From Caballeronia sp. INDeC2 (GTDB lineage Bacteria; Pseudomonadota; Gammaproteobacteria; Burkholderiales; Burkholderiaceae), in contig NZ_JALQDG010000001.1 of the NCBI RefSeq assembly GCF_023631325.1, positions 268,882-332,881 on the forward strand: a stretch of DNA of 64,000 nt, given 5' to 3'. The notes beneath the pieces are model-generated. The model was not told the DNA's origin. It saw nothing but the letters and a program-made list of their open reading frames with translations, and did no database searches. Made by a program: the position numbers and the translations under genes. Within the stretch, counting starts at the first letter, position 1. Each line of letters opens with the position of its first letter. Below, one piece after another: positions 29,662 through 39,089 of the stretch.

Positions 29662-30141
29662 ATGGGACTCTACGACGCCGCCCGTCTCTTCGGATTCGAA
29701 GTCGAATCCTCTGACAATCTGCGTTTCATCCCGCTCGCGGTGCGCTTCAATCTCGACCGCTTCGGCATGCGCATCACGCTCGATCAATGGCAGCAGCTTC
29801 CTTACGACGATCGCGCGCTGCTTGCACGTTTTCCCGTCGAGGACGATGCCGAACTCGAGAAGAACTTCGACCTCGCGCTCGAAGAGATGATGAAGACGCA
29901 CGCGAACGCCGCGCCGGAAAAGATCGACCGCGATCCGGATCCGGTGTGGATGCATGCCGATGCCGTGCCCGAAACCGTCATCCGGCAAAGCAGCCTTTCC
30001 GGCGTGAGCGCGCCGAGTCTGGATCGCTGGGGCAAGCTCGACCGTTTTCAGCGTTACGCGCTCGCGAAACTCTCGCGCAACACCGACAAGGTCAATCACG
30101 ACTTCCTGCCCGCGATGAAGGAATTCGGCCTGGTCGAGTGA
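29662..30141 (+). CDS. Nitrate reductase associated protein (Nitr_red_assoc family)
   Basis: A 159-aa protein with the pattern of the family annotated as nitrate reductase-associated: FGFEVESSDNLRFIPLAVRFNLDRFGMRI near the N terminus is the family core (quoted here only in part: LRFIPLAVRFNLDRFG), with KLDRFQRYALAKLSRN near the C terminus. The name comes from neighbourhood with assimilatory nitrate reductase genes; the biochemical role is unknown. No reductase gene is present within the window, although a nitrate transporter lies 7 kb downstream. I start at the ATG at 29662 (MGLYDAARLFG), after a weak ribosome site. Confidence 0.82.
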   Translation: MGLYDAARLFGFEVESSDNLRFIPLAVRFNLDRFGMRITLDQWQQLPYDDRALLARFPVEDDAELEKNFDLALEEMMKTHANAAPEKIDRDPDPVWMHADAVPETVIRQSSLSGVSAPSLDRWGKLDRFQRYALAKLSRNTDKVNHDFLPAMKEFGLVE

Positions 30142-30338
30142 GGGCCGGGCGCGCAAACGTTAAGCGAGCGCTTTAATCGGATTATTTTCGGGCGAACCCT
30201 AAATCCGGGGCGAGCGGTGCCGTTATTGGGCGTTAACCACTAATCGCGGCGTGTACGTGTGGCACGCCGCGCATTCGCGTGGACGCGCGTCCGCTCGATG
30301 CGCATCCGACGCGCATCCAAGGATCAAGCCCGCCGCTC

Positions 30339-33300
30339 ATGACCCGATTCCTCACCAGAGGTTTGCTCGTCAACATTGCCGTGGTACTGGCCGCGCTCGG
30401 CGCGAATGCGTTCGTCGCTTGCGAGCGCATCGGCGGTTTGCGCGAAAGCGATGCGCACACGCTCCGCTCGATGAGCCTCCTGCGCGATCTCGCCGCCTGG
30501 CGCGCCACGCTCGGCGAATCGCTCACGCAACTGAGCCGCTTCGAAGCGACCGGCATCGCCGAAACCGACGTGCGCCATCAGGAGCGCGAGGCGCATCTCG
30601 ACGCGCTCGAAAGCGGGCTGCGCGCGCAGATCGCAATGGAGCCGGGCATGACGGGCGCATTCGACGCGCTCGCCGCGCGCGCCGCCGAGATGCGCCGCAC
30701 TGCCGATCGCGCGTTCGAGCGCGCGAAGCACGCCGGTCCCGGCGAATCCCGCGCATGGGCCGACGCCGCGTTCGTCACGCTGGGCGAAGATAAGCAGAGC
30801 GTCGACGAGGAACTCGACTTCGTGCGCTCGCGCATCGATAACGCGACCATCGTCGCGCTCGATCAGTCCGCGCAGGCATCGAGCGGCGCGATGCTGCTGC
30901 TCGTCTTCACGATGCTCGCCGGCAGCGCCGTGCTGATCTGGCTGTTCGCGAGCCACGAGCGGCAATCGCGCGAGAAGCTCGGCGTCGTGCGCGCGAGACA
31001 GCGCAGCAATGAGCGCTTTCGCGGCATGTTCGAGGCGCATCCGGTGCCGATGTGGATCGTCGATAGCGAGACGATGCGCTTCGTCGCCGTGAATCAGGCC
31101 GCGATCGAGCACTTCGGTTTCAACGAGCCGGAATTCATGAACATGACGCTGCGCGATCTGCATCACGCGGACGACTTCGACCGATTCGCCGCACGGCTCG
31201 CGCGCAGCGGCGGCGAAATCGGCGAGCGCGCCGCGTCGGGGCAGGGGGCGGCGGGCGTGTGGCGCTATCGATGCAAGGACGGCGCGATCGTCGGCGCGGA
31301 TGTCTCGCATCACTCGCTCACGTATTCGAATCGTCCGGGCATCTTCATGCTGGCGAACGACGTGACCGACCGCATCAACGCGGAAGCCGAGGCGCGCAGG
31401 TCGAACGAGATGCTCGAAGCGGTCCTCGACAACATTCCGCAGCGCGTGTTCTGGAAGGACAGCGACCTGCGCTATCTCGGCTGCAACAACGCGTTCGCGC
31501 GCGATGCGGGCCTCGCCTACAACGAGCAGGTCATCGGCAAGACGGATTTCGAGCTGCCGTGGAGCGCGTTCGCGGATGTGGTGCGCGCGGACGACGAAGA
31601 GGTCATCGTCACGACGGTGCCGAAGATGCACTACGAGCGCGACATCGTGATGGGCGATCAGCTGCGCACCGTGGTCACGAGCAAGCTGCCTTTGCTCGAC
31701 GGCGAAGGGCAGACGATCGGCGTGCTCGGCTCGTATCACGACGTCACCGATCGCAAGCGCGCCGATCTCGCGCTGCGCCTGCAAAGCCGCGCGCTCGACG
31801 CGAGCGTGAACGCGATTCTGATCACGGGCGTCGTGGACGGCGCGAACGTGATCGAGTACGCGAATCCGGCGTTCAAGCGCATCACGGGCTACGATCCGAG
31901 TGAAGTGATCGGGCAGGATTGCCGCTTCCTGCACGGCTCCGACGGCGATCAGGACGGCCTCTCCTCCATCCGCCGCGCGCTCGACGCGAACATGGAGGCG
32001 AGCGTCGTGGTGCGCAACTATCGCAAGGACGGCGCGCTCTTCTGGAATCAGCTCTTCGTCGCGCCGGTGCCGGATGCGCAGGGCATGACGACGCATCACA
32101 TCGGCATCATCAACGACGTGACCGATCTGATGCGCTATCAGGAAGAGCTCGAATATCAGGCGAATTACGACACGCTCACGCGCCTGCCGAACCGCAATCT
32201 GCTGCGCGACCGCTTGCAGCACGCGATCGAGACGGCGCGGCGGCGCGAGACGAAGATCGCCGTCGTCTTCATGGATCTCGACGGCTTCAAGAACGTCAAC
32301 GATAGTCTCGGTCATAGCGTTGGCGACCGCCTGCTCGCGGTGATCGCGGAGCGGCTTGCGCGTTCGGCGCGATCGAGCGATACGGTCGCACGTCACGGCG
32401 GCGACGAGTTCGTGGTCGTGCTGCCCGATCTCACCGACGAAGCCGGGCTGATCGCGTGGATGGAGCGCACGCGCGCGGCGATTTCGGAGCCAGTCTGGCT
32501 CGACGACACCGAGCTTTATGTGGGCTGCAGCATGGGCGCGAGCCTTTATCCGCAAGACGGCGACGACGCCGAAAGCGTGATGAAGAAGGCCGACCTCGCG
32601 ATGTATCGGGCGAAGGACATGGGCCGCAATACGTATCAGTTCTATCAGCCGGAGATGAATGCGAGCGTCGGCGCGCGCATGAATCTCGAACGGCGCTTGC
32701 GGCGCGCGCTGCGCGACGGCGAGTTCCTGCTGCACTATCAGCCGCAGGTGGACATGACGACGCGCGCGATCGTCGGCATCGAGGCGCTCGTGCGCTGGAG
32801 CGATCCGGAGCAGGGGCTCGTGTCGCCGGCGTCGTTCATTCCGGTCGCGGAAGAGAGCGGGTTGATCGGGCCGCTGTCGGAGTGGGTGTTGCGCGAAGCG
32901 TGCCGGCAGAACAAAGCGTGGCAGGATGCCGGGCTGCCGCCGGCGCGTGTCTCGGTGAATCTGTCGGCGCGGCATTTTCAGCAACGCGACATCGCGCGGC
33001 TCGTGACATCCGTGCTCGAAGAGACCGGGCTGGAGCCGCGCTATCTCGAACTCGAACTCACGGAAAGCGCGATCATGCGCAACGCCGAGGAAGCGATCAC
33101 GATGCTTTCGGAGCTATCGGCGCTCGGCATCGGCATTGCGATCGACGACTTCGGCACCGGATATTCGAGCCTGTCGTATCTGAAGCGCTTTCCGGTGCAC
33201 CGGTTGAAGATCGATCGCTCGTTCGTCGCGGATATCGGCTCGTCGGGCGACGACGAAACGATCACATCGGCGATCATTGCGCTCGCGCATTCGCTGGAGT

Positions 33301-33452
33301 TGCAGGTGATCGCGGAAGGTGTTGAAACGCACGCGCAGCACGACTTCCTGCGCGAGCGCGATTGCGACGAAATGCAGGGCTATCTGTTCTCGCGCCCGAT
33401 GCCGCACGAAGCGATTCCGGGCTTGTTGCAGCAGGGCGTGCTGCCCCACTGA
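30339..33452 (+). CDS. Membrane PAS-PAS-LOV-like-GGDEF-EAL cyclic-di-GMP enzyme
   Basis: A 1037-aa signalling protein. The N terminus has a membrane helix (about 4-24), an extracytoplasmic helical region, and a second helix (about 184-204). Three PAS modules follow (about 225-345, 356-475, 480-600); the third carries the LOV-type motif GQDCRFLHG with Cys528 and NYRKDGALFWN. The GGDEF domain keeps the active site HGGDEF near 687 and an RSSD inhibitory site five residues upstream. The EAL domain keeps EALVRW (about 814), DDFGTGYSS and AEGVET, so both synthesis and hydrolysis of c-di-GMP are plausible. The ATG at 30339 is chosen over a GTG at 30279 because the helix then begins at once. Confidence 0.92.
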   Translation: MTRFLTRGLLVNIAVVLAALGANAFVACERIGGLRESDAHTLRSMSLLRDLAAWRATLGESLTQLSRFEATGIAETDVRHQEREAHLDALESGLRAQIAMEPGMTGAFDALAARAAEMRRTADRAFERAKHAGPGESRAWADAAFVTLGEDKQSVDEELDFVRSRIDNATIVALDQSAQASSGAMLLLVFTMLAGSAVLIWLFASHERQSREKLGVVRARQRSNERFRGMFEAHPVPMWIVDSETMRFVAVNQAAIEHFGFNEPEFMNMTLRDLHHADDFDRFAARLARSGGEIGERAASGQGAAGVWRYRCKDGAIVGADVSHHSLTYSNRPGIFMLANDVTDRINAEAEARRSNEMLEAVLDNIPQRVFWKDSDLRYLGCNNAFARDAGLAYNEQVIGKTDFELPWSAFADVVRADDEEVIVTTVPKMHYERDIVMGDQLRTVVTSKLPLLDGEGQTIGVLGSYHDVTDRKRADLALRLQSRALDASVNAILITGVVDGANVIEYANPAFKRITGYDPSEVIGQDCRFLHGSDGDQDGLSSIRRALDANMEASVVVRNYRKDGALFWNQLFVAPVPDAQGMTTHHIGIINDVTDLMRYQEELEYQANYDTLTRLPNRNLLRDRLQHAIETARRRETKIAVVFMDLDGFKNVNDSLGHSVGDRLLAVIAERLARSARSSDTVARHGGDEFVVVLPDLTDEAGLIAWMERTRAAISEPVWLDDTELYVGCSMGASLYPQDGDDAESVMKKADLAMYRAKDMGRNTYQFYQPEMNASVGARMNLERRLRRALRDGEFLLHYQPQVDMTTRAIVGIEALVRWSDPEQGLVSPASFIPVAEESGLIGPLSEWVLREACRQNKAWQDAGLPPARVSVNLSARHFQQRDIARLVTSVLEETGLEPRYLELELTESAIMRNAEEAITMLSELSALGIGIAIDDFGTGYSSLSYLKRFPVHRLKIDRSFVADIGSSGDDETITSAIIALAHSLELQVIAEGVETHAQHDFLRERDCDEMQGYLFSRPMPHEAIPGLLQQGVLPH

Positions 33453-33460
33453 GCGCGTGT

Positions 33461-33856
33461 CTAGTCGAGCGACGGCAGCACGCGCGGACGGCGATCGCGG
33501 TCGGTCGCGACGTACGTGAGCGTCGCTTCCGTGACCTTGACCACTTCTTCGGCGAGGTTCATGCGCTGCGCCCAGACTTCGACCGACACCGTGATCGACG
33601 TATTTCCCGTCTTGACGATATCGGCGTAAAAGCTCAGCAAGTCGCCGACGAAAACGGGCTGCTTGAACAGGAACGAATTCACCGCGACGGTCGCGACGCG
33701 GCCGTTCGCGCGGCGGCTCGCCGGAATGGAGCCGGCGATATCCACCTGTGCCATGATCCATCCGCCGAAGACGTCGCCGTGGACGTTGGCGTCGGCGGGC
33801 TGCGGCACGACGCGCAGCGCGACGTGCTTTTCGGGAAGACTGGAATGGTCGGTCAT
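33461..33856 (-). CDS. Acyl-CoA thioesterase (hotdog fold, YciA-like)
   Basis: A 131-aa single-hotdog thioesterase that hydrolyses acyl-CoA to free acid and CoA. Family landmarks are ANVHGDVFGGWIMAQVD (about 20-36), which includes the catalytic Asp region, then ATVAVNSFLFKQPVFVGDLL and ITVSVEVWAQ. Substrate breadth in YciA-type enzymes is wide. The start at 33856 (MTDHSSL) is the family-like one. It converges with the c-di-GMP gene at an 8-bp gap and diverges from the ABC exporter. Confidence 0.9.
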   Translation of the reverse strand: MTDHSSLPEKHVALRVVPQPADANVHGDVFGGWIMAQVDIAGSIPASRRANGRVATVAVNSFLFKQPVFVGDLLSFYADIVKTGNTSITVSVEVWAQRMNLAEEVVKVTEATLTYVATDRDRRPRVLPSLD

Positions 33857-34092
33857 GGAAGGCGTTCCGGTTTGCAATGGGCGGGAAGGCTAGCGCGCGT
33901 GAGCGGCCCCTTGAACCTTCTGCGACAATGCATATTTATAGATGAGCCCGAACCGCGCGCGAAACTGAAGACTCGATGACGCCGGGGCTCGAAGTAAATT
34001 GTACGGGAAAGCATGCGAGAGACGTGCGCCCGTTCCGCCGATAACAGCGTCCCCACGCCGCGCCCAAGCGACGCGCTCACACGATACGACTC

Positions 34093-35970
34093 ATGCGCCG
34101 CTATTCCAACAGCGAGCCCGGCCCGATGGCCCAGGGTCCGCGCAACGACTGGCAGACGATTCGCTCGCTGCTGCCCTATCTCACCACGTACAAATGGCGT
34201 GTCGCGTTCGCGCTGACCTGCCTGATCGGCGCGAAGGTGGCGAACCTCGGCGTGCCGATCGTGATGAAGCGCATCGTCGATAGCCTCGCTTCCGTGCAGC
34301 ATCTCACCGCCCTCGGACGCGCGAACGACGCGCCGGGCATCGTGTTGATCGGCGGCATCGGGCTGCTGGTGATCGCCTATGCGGCCGCGCGGCTTTCGAC
34401 ATCGCTCTTCACCGAACTTCGCGAACTGCTTTTCGCGAAGGTCACCGAAAGCGCCGTGCGGCAACTCGCGCTGCAAGTGTTCCGGCATCTGCATTCGCTG
34501 TCGCTGCGCTTTCATCTGGAGCGGCAGACGGGCGGCATGTCGCGCGACATCGAACGCGGCACGCGCGGCATCCAGCAACTCGTGTCCTATTCGCTCTACA
34601 GCATCCTGCCGACACTCGTCGAAGTCGGTCTCGTGCTCGCGTTCTTCGTAACCAAATACGAGGCGTATTACGCGATCGTTACGCTCGTCGCGCTCGCCAC
34701 GTATATCGTGTTCACGGTGAAGGTCACCGAATGGCGCACGCATTTTCGCCGCACGATGAACGATCTCGATTCGAAGGCGAACTCACGCGCGATCGATTCG
34801 CTGCTCAACTACGAGACCGTGAAGTACTTCGGTAACGAAGAGTGGGAAACGCGCCGTTACGATGAAAATCTGCAACGCTATCGCGCGGCGGCGATCAAGT
34901 CGCAGCGCTCGCTTTCGATGCTGAACTTCGGGCAGCAGATGATCATCGGCGTCGGGCTCGTGTTCATTCTCTGGCGCGCAACGCAGGGCGTGATGGCGGG
35001 GCGTCTCACGCTCGGCGACCTCGTGCTCATCAACACGTTCATGCTGCAGCTTTATATTCCGCTGAATTTTCTGGGGGTCGTGTATCGCGAGCTGAAGCAG
35101 GCGCTGACCGACATGGACCGCATGTTCACGCTGCTCGGCGCGGGCCGTGAAGTGCCCGATGCGCCGAACGCGCAGCCGCTTGCCGTGCGCGGCGGCGAAG
35201 TGCGTTTCGACAACGTGAGCTTTGCGTACGAGAAGGCGCGGCCGATTCTGCATGGCGTCGATTTCACGATTCCCGCGGGCACGACGACAGCCGTGGTCGG
35301 ACACAGCGGCTCGGGCAAGTCGACGCTCGGACGGCTGCTCTTTCGCTTCTACGATCTCGATCGCGCGCAGGGCGGCGGCATTCGAATCGACGGACAGGAC
35401 ATTCGCGACGTGACGCAGGATTCGTTGCGCGCGGCGATCGGCATCGTGCCGCAGGACACGGTGCTCTTCAACGATTCGATCTACTACAACATCGCGTACG
35501 GGCGTCCTTCCGCGAGCCGCGACGAAGTGATCGCGGCGGCGCGCGCGGCGCATATTCACGAGTTCATCGAGGCATTGCCGGCGGGGTATGACACGCCTGT
35601 CGGCGAGCGCGGGCTGAAACTGTCGGGCGGCGAGAAACAGCGCGTCGCGATCGCGCGCACGCTGTTGAAGGACCCGCCGATCCTGATCTTCGACGAGGCC
35701 ACGTCCGCGCTCGATTCGAAGTCCGAACGCGCGATCCAGCGCGAGCTCGATTCGATCGCGCGCGAGCGGACGACGCTCATCATCGCGCACCGGTTATCGA
35801 CGGTCGTGCATGCGCAGCAGATCATTGTGATGGATCACGGGCGCATCGTGGAGCGCGGCACGCATGTCGAATTGCTGCGCGCGGGCGGGTTGTTTGCGCA
35901 GATGTGGGCGTTGCAGCAGCAACGGGCGGAAGAGTCGGTGGCGGATCAGCGAGATACGGCGGGGGCTTGA
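34093..35970 (+). CDS. ATM1/HMT1-type ABC exporter (fused permease and ATPase)
   Basis: A 625-aa half-transporter with an N-terminal six-helix membrane domain (about 30-335) and a C-terminal ATPase. ATPase motifs are Walker A GHSGSGKST (about 402-410), the Q-loop region GIVPQDTVLFNDS, the signature LSGGEKQR, and Walker B ILIFDEATSALD. The sequence LNYETVKYFGNEEWE before the ATPase is typical of the ABCB7/Atm1 class, which exports glutathione-linked sulfur or metal compounds; the actual substrate is inferred. It works as a homodimer in the inner membrane. An ATG 33 bases later (MAQGP) is a possible alternative start. Confidence 0.9.
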   Translation: MRRYSNSEPGPMAQGPRNDWQTIRSLLPYLTTYKWRVAFALTCLIGAKVANLGVPIVMKRIVDSLASVQHLTALGRANDAPGIVLIGGIGLLVIAYAAARLSTSLFTELRELLFAKVTESAVRQLALQVFRHLHSLSLRFHLERQTGGMSRDIERGTRGIQQLVSYSLYSILPTLVEVGLVLAFFVTKYEAYYAIVTLVALATYIVFTVKVTEWRTHFRRTMNDLDSKANSRAIDSLLNYETVKYFGNEEWETRRYDENLQRYRAAAIKSQRSLSMLNFGQQMIIGVGLVFILWRATQGVMAGRLTLGDLVLINTFMLQLYIPLNFLGVVYRELKQALTDMDRMFTLLGAGREVPDAPNAQPLAVRGGEVRFDNVSFAYEKARPILHGVDFTIPAGTTTAVVGHSGSGKSTLGRLLFRFYDLDRAQGGGIRIDGQDIRDVTQDSLRAAIGIVPQDTVLFNDSIYYNIAYGRPSASRDEVIAAARAAHIHEFIEALPAGYDTPVGERGLKLSGGEKQRVAIARTLLKDPPILIFDEATSALDSKSERAIQRELDSIARERTTLIIAHRLSTVVHAQQIIVMDHGRIVERGTHVELLRAGGLFAQMWALQQQRAEESVADQRDTAGA

Positions 35971-36045
35971 CGAAGAAGATTCCTAAAGTGGAATGAACTT
36001 AGAGGTTTTGCACCGACTTGCGCAGCCTTGCATTAGCCGAGTAGT

Positions 36046-36051
36046 TATACT
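36046..36051 (+). promoter_or_regulatory. -10 box upstream of the small membrane protein gene
   Basis: TATACT lies in the AT-rich gap after the ABC exporter, 103 bp before the small gene. No good -35 at standard spacing was found. Confidence 0.3.
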
Positions 36052-36154
36052 CTCTTGCGTCATTTAATAAGGATAACTTTTTAAATGGCTTGATGACGTG
36101 CGTACTCCAGCACCGTACTTTCGTTTAAACAACAAAAAGCAATCAGAGGCAGAA

Positions 36155-36355
36155 ATGGGAAGTTTCAGCATATTTCATTGGCTCATCGTCATCGTGATTG
36201 CGATCGTCACGATCTATCCCTATGTGAGGATAATTCAACGCACGGGCCATTCTGGCTGGTGGATTCTTGCAGGTCTCATTCCAGTGCTCAACCTGGCCAT
36301 GTTGTGGGCCTTCGCATTCGCACGCTGGCCGGCGATCGACGGCGACCGCCGCTAG
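36155..36355 (+). CDS. Small two-helix membrane protein with TatA-like N terminus
   Basis: A 66-aa hydrophobic protein. The first helix begins MGSFSIFHWLIVIVIA, very close to the start of betaproteobacterial TatA (MGxxSIxHWLIV), but it lacks the FGTKKL hinge and amphipathic helix of TatA. A second helix follows after an RxxxRTGHSGWW turn and ends with WAFAFARWPAID. The gene and its upstream gap are visibly less GC-rich than the neighbours, hinting at a different history. The function is unknown. It converges with the nitrate transporter gene at a 12-bp gap. The start at 36155 is chosen because the helix begins immediately. Confidence 0.7.
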   Translation: MGSFSIFHWLIVIVIAIVTIYPYVRIIQRTGHSGWWILAGLIPVLNLAMLWAFAFARWPAIDGDRR

Positions 36356-36367
36356 CAAGCCGCAGCC

Positions 36368-37756
36368 TTACTCCATCGCATGCGCGCCGCCGATCGCGAC
36401 GCCGTCATGCGTCTGCGAGGCAGTGGACGACCATCGCAGCCACTGTCCACGCAGCATACACAACGCGCTGAACGCGCACGTCGCGAGCACGCCGAAGGTC
36501 GCAAAGCCCATCTGATAGCTTCCCGTGCTTTCCTTCGCGATCCCCATGATCACTGGCAAATAGAAGCCGCCGATGCCGCCCGCCGCACCGACGATCCCCG
36601 ACAGCAGACCCGTCTTGCCCTTCCACCGATGCGGCACGAGCTGGAAGGTCGAACCGTTGCCGAGACCGAACGCGACGTACAGGCAGATCAGAATCGCGAC
36701 ACCGCCTGCTACCGGCGGCATCCAGATCGCGAACGCGAAGTCGCCGATTGCGATGGCCGCGAGCAGCACGAGCAACGCGCGCACGCCGGTCACGCGATCC
36801 GCGACATAGCCGCCGAACGGCCGCACGATCGCGCCGAGAAACGCGAGCAGCGACATGAAGAGTCCAGCTTCGAGCTTCGGCATCTGATAGAGCGACGTGA
36901 GCAGCAGCGTCACATACGACGACATGCCGACGAAGCCGCCGAACGTGATGCTGTAGATGAGCATGATGACCCACGTGTCGCGCTCGCCGAGCACCGACCG
37001 ATAGTGCCGTGGCAGCACCGCGATCGCGATCATCGCGCCGATCACCGGCAATAGCAGCACGCCGGTCTTGCCGCCGCCGAACACGCCGCCGTCCACCGCG
37101 AGCACCAGCACGATCAGGCTGACCAGCGTCACCGCGAAGCTGGACAGCGCGCGTAACGTACGGCCGGTCTTCTGGCCGGCATCGGAAGCCCACGCGAGGA
37201 GCGCGGCCCCCGTGACTGCGAGCAACGGCAGCACGGCGGCGGTCGACATCTGCCAGCCGAAGGCGTCCGCCAGATGCGGAAACAGGAAGCCGTCGAGTAC
37301 CGCGCCGATGTTGCCCGCGGCGGCGAGACCCAGCACGAGCCCTTGCACCTTCGGCGGATAGTTGCTGCCGGCCATCGGCAACGCGACCGCGAAGCTCGCG
37401 CCGCCCATGCCGAGAAACACGCCGAGCACGAGCAGCAATGCATACGACGGCACGCCGGGCAGAAGCGGCAGCACGATCGACGGAATCGACGAGAGCACGA
37501 CGCCCATCAGCGCGATGCGGCGTCCGTCGGTCGACTGATAGAGATTGCCGAGCGTCACGCGCAGGATCGCCGCGGCCAGAACCGGCACCGCGACGAGAAA
37601 GCCCTGCTGCGCGGCGGACATCGTCACGTCGCGGCCGATGAACGGCGCAAGCGGCCCATACAGCACCCACACGGTGAAACCCGTATCGAAGTAAAGGAAG
37701 CAGGCGACGAGCGAGCGCCAGTTGCCGTTCCTGAGCGACGCGATCAGATTGGACAT
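36368..37756 (-). CDS. MFS nitrate/nitrite transporter (NarK/NNP family)
   Basis: A 462-aa major-facilitator protein with about twelve membrane helices. Nitrate-porter signatures are visible in the second half: GLGNGSTFQLVPHRW and the glycine-rich GIVGAAGGIGGFYLPVIMG, which lines the anion path in NarK/NasA proteins. It imports nitrate or exchanges nitrate and nitrite across the inner membrane. The ATG at 37756 (MSNLIASLRNG) is the family-like start; the longer frame runs into the LysR promoter. It diverges from a LysR gene across 253 bp, which may regulate it. No nitrate reductase is in view. Confidence 0.9.
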   Translation of the reverse strand: MSNLIASLRNGNWRSLVACFLYFDTGFTVWVLYGPLAPFIGRDVTMSAAQQGFLVAVPVLAAAILRVTLGNLYQSTDGRRIALMGVVLSSIPSIVLPLLPGVPSYALLLVLGVFLGMGGASFAVALPMAGSNYPPKVQGLVLGLAAAGNIGAVLDGFLFPHLADAFGWQMSTAAVLPLLAVTGAALLAWASDAGQKTGRTLRALSSFAVTLVSLIVLVLAVDGGVFGGGKTGVLLLPVIGAMIAIAVLPRHYRSVLGERDTWVIMLIYSITFGGFVGMSSYVTLLLTSLYQMPKLEAGLFMSLLAFLGAIVRPFGGYVADRVTGVRALLVLLAAIAIGDFAFAIWMPPVAGGVAILICLYVAFGLGNGSTFQLVPHRWKGKTGLLSGIVGAAGGIGGFYLPVIMGIAKESTGSYQMGFATFGVLATCAFSALCMLRGQWLRWSSTASQTHDGVAIGGAHAME

Positions 37757-38009
37757 TGCGGGTTTCCGTATATGCGCGTGCTGCCGGATGAACACGCGAC
37801 GGCCCCGGAAATTGCAAGCATCATGCCAATGGAATGCATGTTTGGCCGACGTTACGCGCAGAGCGAATGTGGGCGCTTCAGAGCGATTCGGTACACGAGG
37901 CGACGGCACCGCGCCCGTGCGCGGCAGCATGCGAATGGTGCGCCGCGCCTTCGCGCGGTTCATGCGCCCGCTAGAATGCGGTCTTCGCTGAACACGCGCA
38001 GGATCCGGA

Positions 38010-38981
38010 ATGGAACTGAAATGGCTGGAAGACTTCGTGTCGCTCGCGGAGACGCGCAGCTTTAGCCGCTCAGCCGAGCTTCGGCACATCACGCAGCCCG
38101 CGTTTTCACGGCGCATCCAGGCATTGGAGGCGTGGCTCGGCACGGAACTCATCGACCGTTCCGTGTATCCGACGCGCCTCACGCAAGCGGGCAACGTCTT
38201 CTACGAGCAGGCGCTCGCGATGCTCTCGCAGTTCCACGAAGCACGCACGCTGCTGCGCGGGCAGGGCGGCGTGCCCGTGGCGACCATCGAATTCGCCGTG
38301 CCGCATACGCTGTCGCTCACCTACTTTCCGCGCTGGCTCGAGCACATCGAGGCGCGGCTCGGGCGCATCCGCACGCGGCTGCGCGCGCTCAACGTGCACG
38401 ATGCGGTGCTGTCTCTCGTCGAAGGCGGCTGCGATCTCGTGATGGGCTATCACCATCCGAGTCATCCGGTCGCGCTCGATCCCGCGCGCTACGACATGCT
38501 CACGCTCGGCGCCGAGCCGATCAGTCCGTTCTCCGCGGTCACCAGAGGCGGACGCGCGCGCTTCACGCTGCCCGCGACCGCCGAATCCCCGGTGCCTTAT
38601 CTGTCGTACACGCCGAACGCGTATCTCGGACGCATGACGGAAGTCATCATCGCGACCGCGCCCACACGGCTCTATCTCGACAAGGTCTATGAAACCGACA
38701 TGGCCGAAGGTCTCAAGGCGATGGCGCTGGCCGGGCACGGCGTCGCGTTCCTGCCGCACAGCGCGGTGCAGGATGCGGTGGAGGAAGGGCGGCTCATCCG
38801 CCTCGATCGCGGAACGCGCGGGACGCCCGCCGGACAGTTTACGCTGACGATGGAAATCCGCCTCTACCGCGACAAGATCGCAGCACAAGGCGAGGAGCCG
38901 CGACAGGCGTTGATGCGCGCGTTATGGGACGCAGTCGGTGAAGAATTGTTGAAGGCGTCGACGGAGAAGCCCGCCGTGTAA
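38010..38981 (+). CDS. LysR family transcriptional regulator (HypT/YjiE-like)
   Basis: A 323-aa LysR regulator. The N-terminal winged helix-turn-helix spans about residues 3-62 (ELRHITQPAFSRRIQALEAW), with a substrate-binding domain from about residue 90. The start MELKWLEDFVSLAETRSFS resembles the HypT/YjiE branch, whose E. coli member responds to hypochlorite, but the effector here is unknown. It is divergent from the nitrate transporter gene and 108 bp upstream of glutamate dehydrogenase on the same strand, so either neighbour could be a target. Confidence 0.88.
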   Translation: MELKWLEDFVSLAETRSFSRSAELRHITQPAFSRRIQALEAWLGTELIDRSVYPTRLTQAGNVFYEQALAMLSQFHEARTLLRGQGGVPVATIEFAVPHTLSLTYFPRWLEHIEARLGRIRTRLRALNVHDAVLSLVEGGCDLVMGYHHPSHPVALDPARYDMLTLGAEPISPFSAVTRGGRARFTLPATAESPVPYLSYTPNAYLGRMTEVIIATAPTRLYLDKVYETDMAEGLKAMALAGHGVAFLPHSAVQDAVEEGRLIRLDRGTRGTPAGQFTLTMEIRLYRDKIAAQGEEPRQALMRALWDAVGEELLKASTEKPAV

Positions 38982-39089
38982 GGCTCGGCGACGTTATGCA
39001 GAATTTGCATGACGGGATAAGGAAACGGCATTGGATTTGGAAACGGCGTTTTTCGACAATGAGCGCATTCCTTCAACGCTGGAGCGTCA

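Noticed and set aside
36001..36355. Mobile element around the low-GC small membrane gene
   Set aside because: No terminal inverted repeats, target duplication, integrase or transposase were found; only base composition is unusual.
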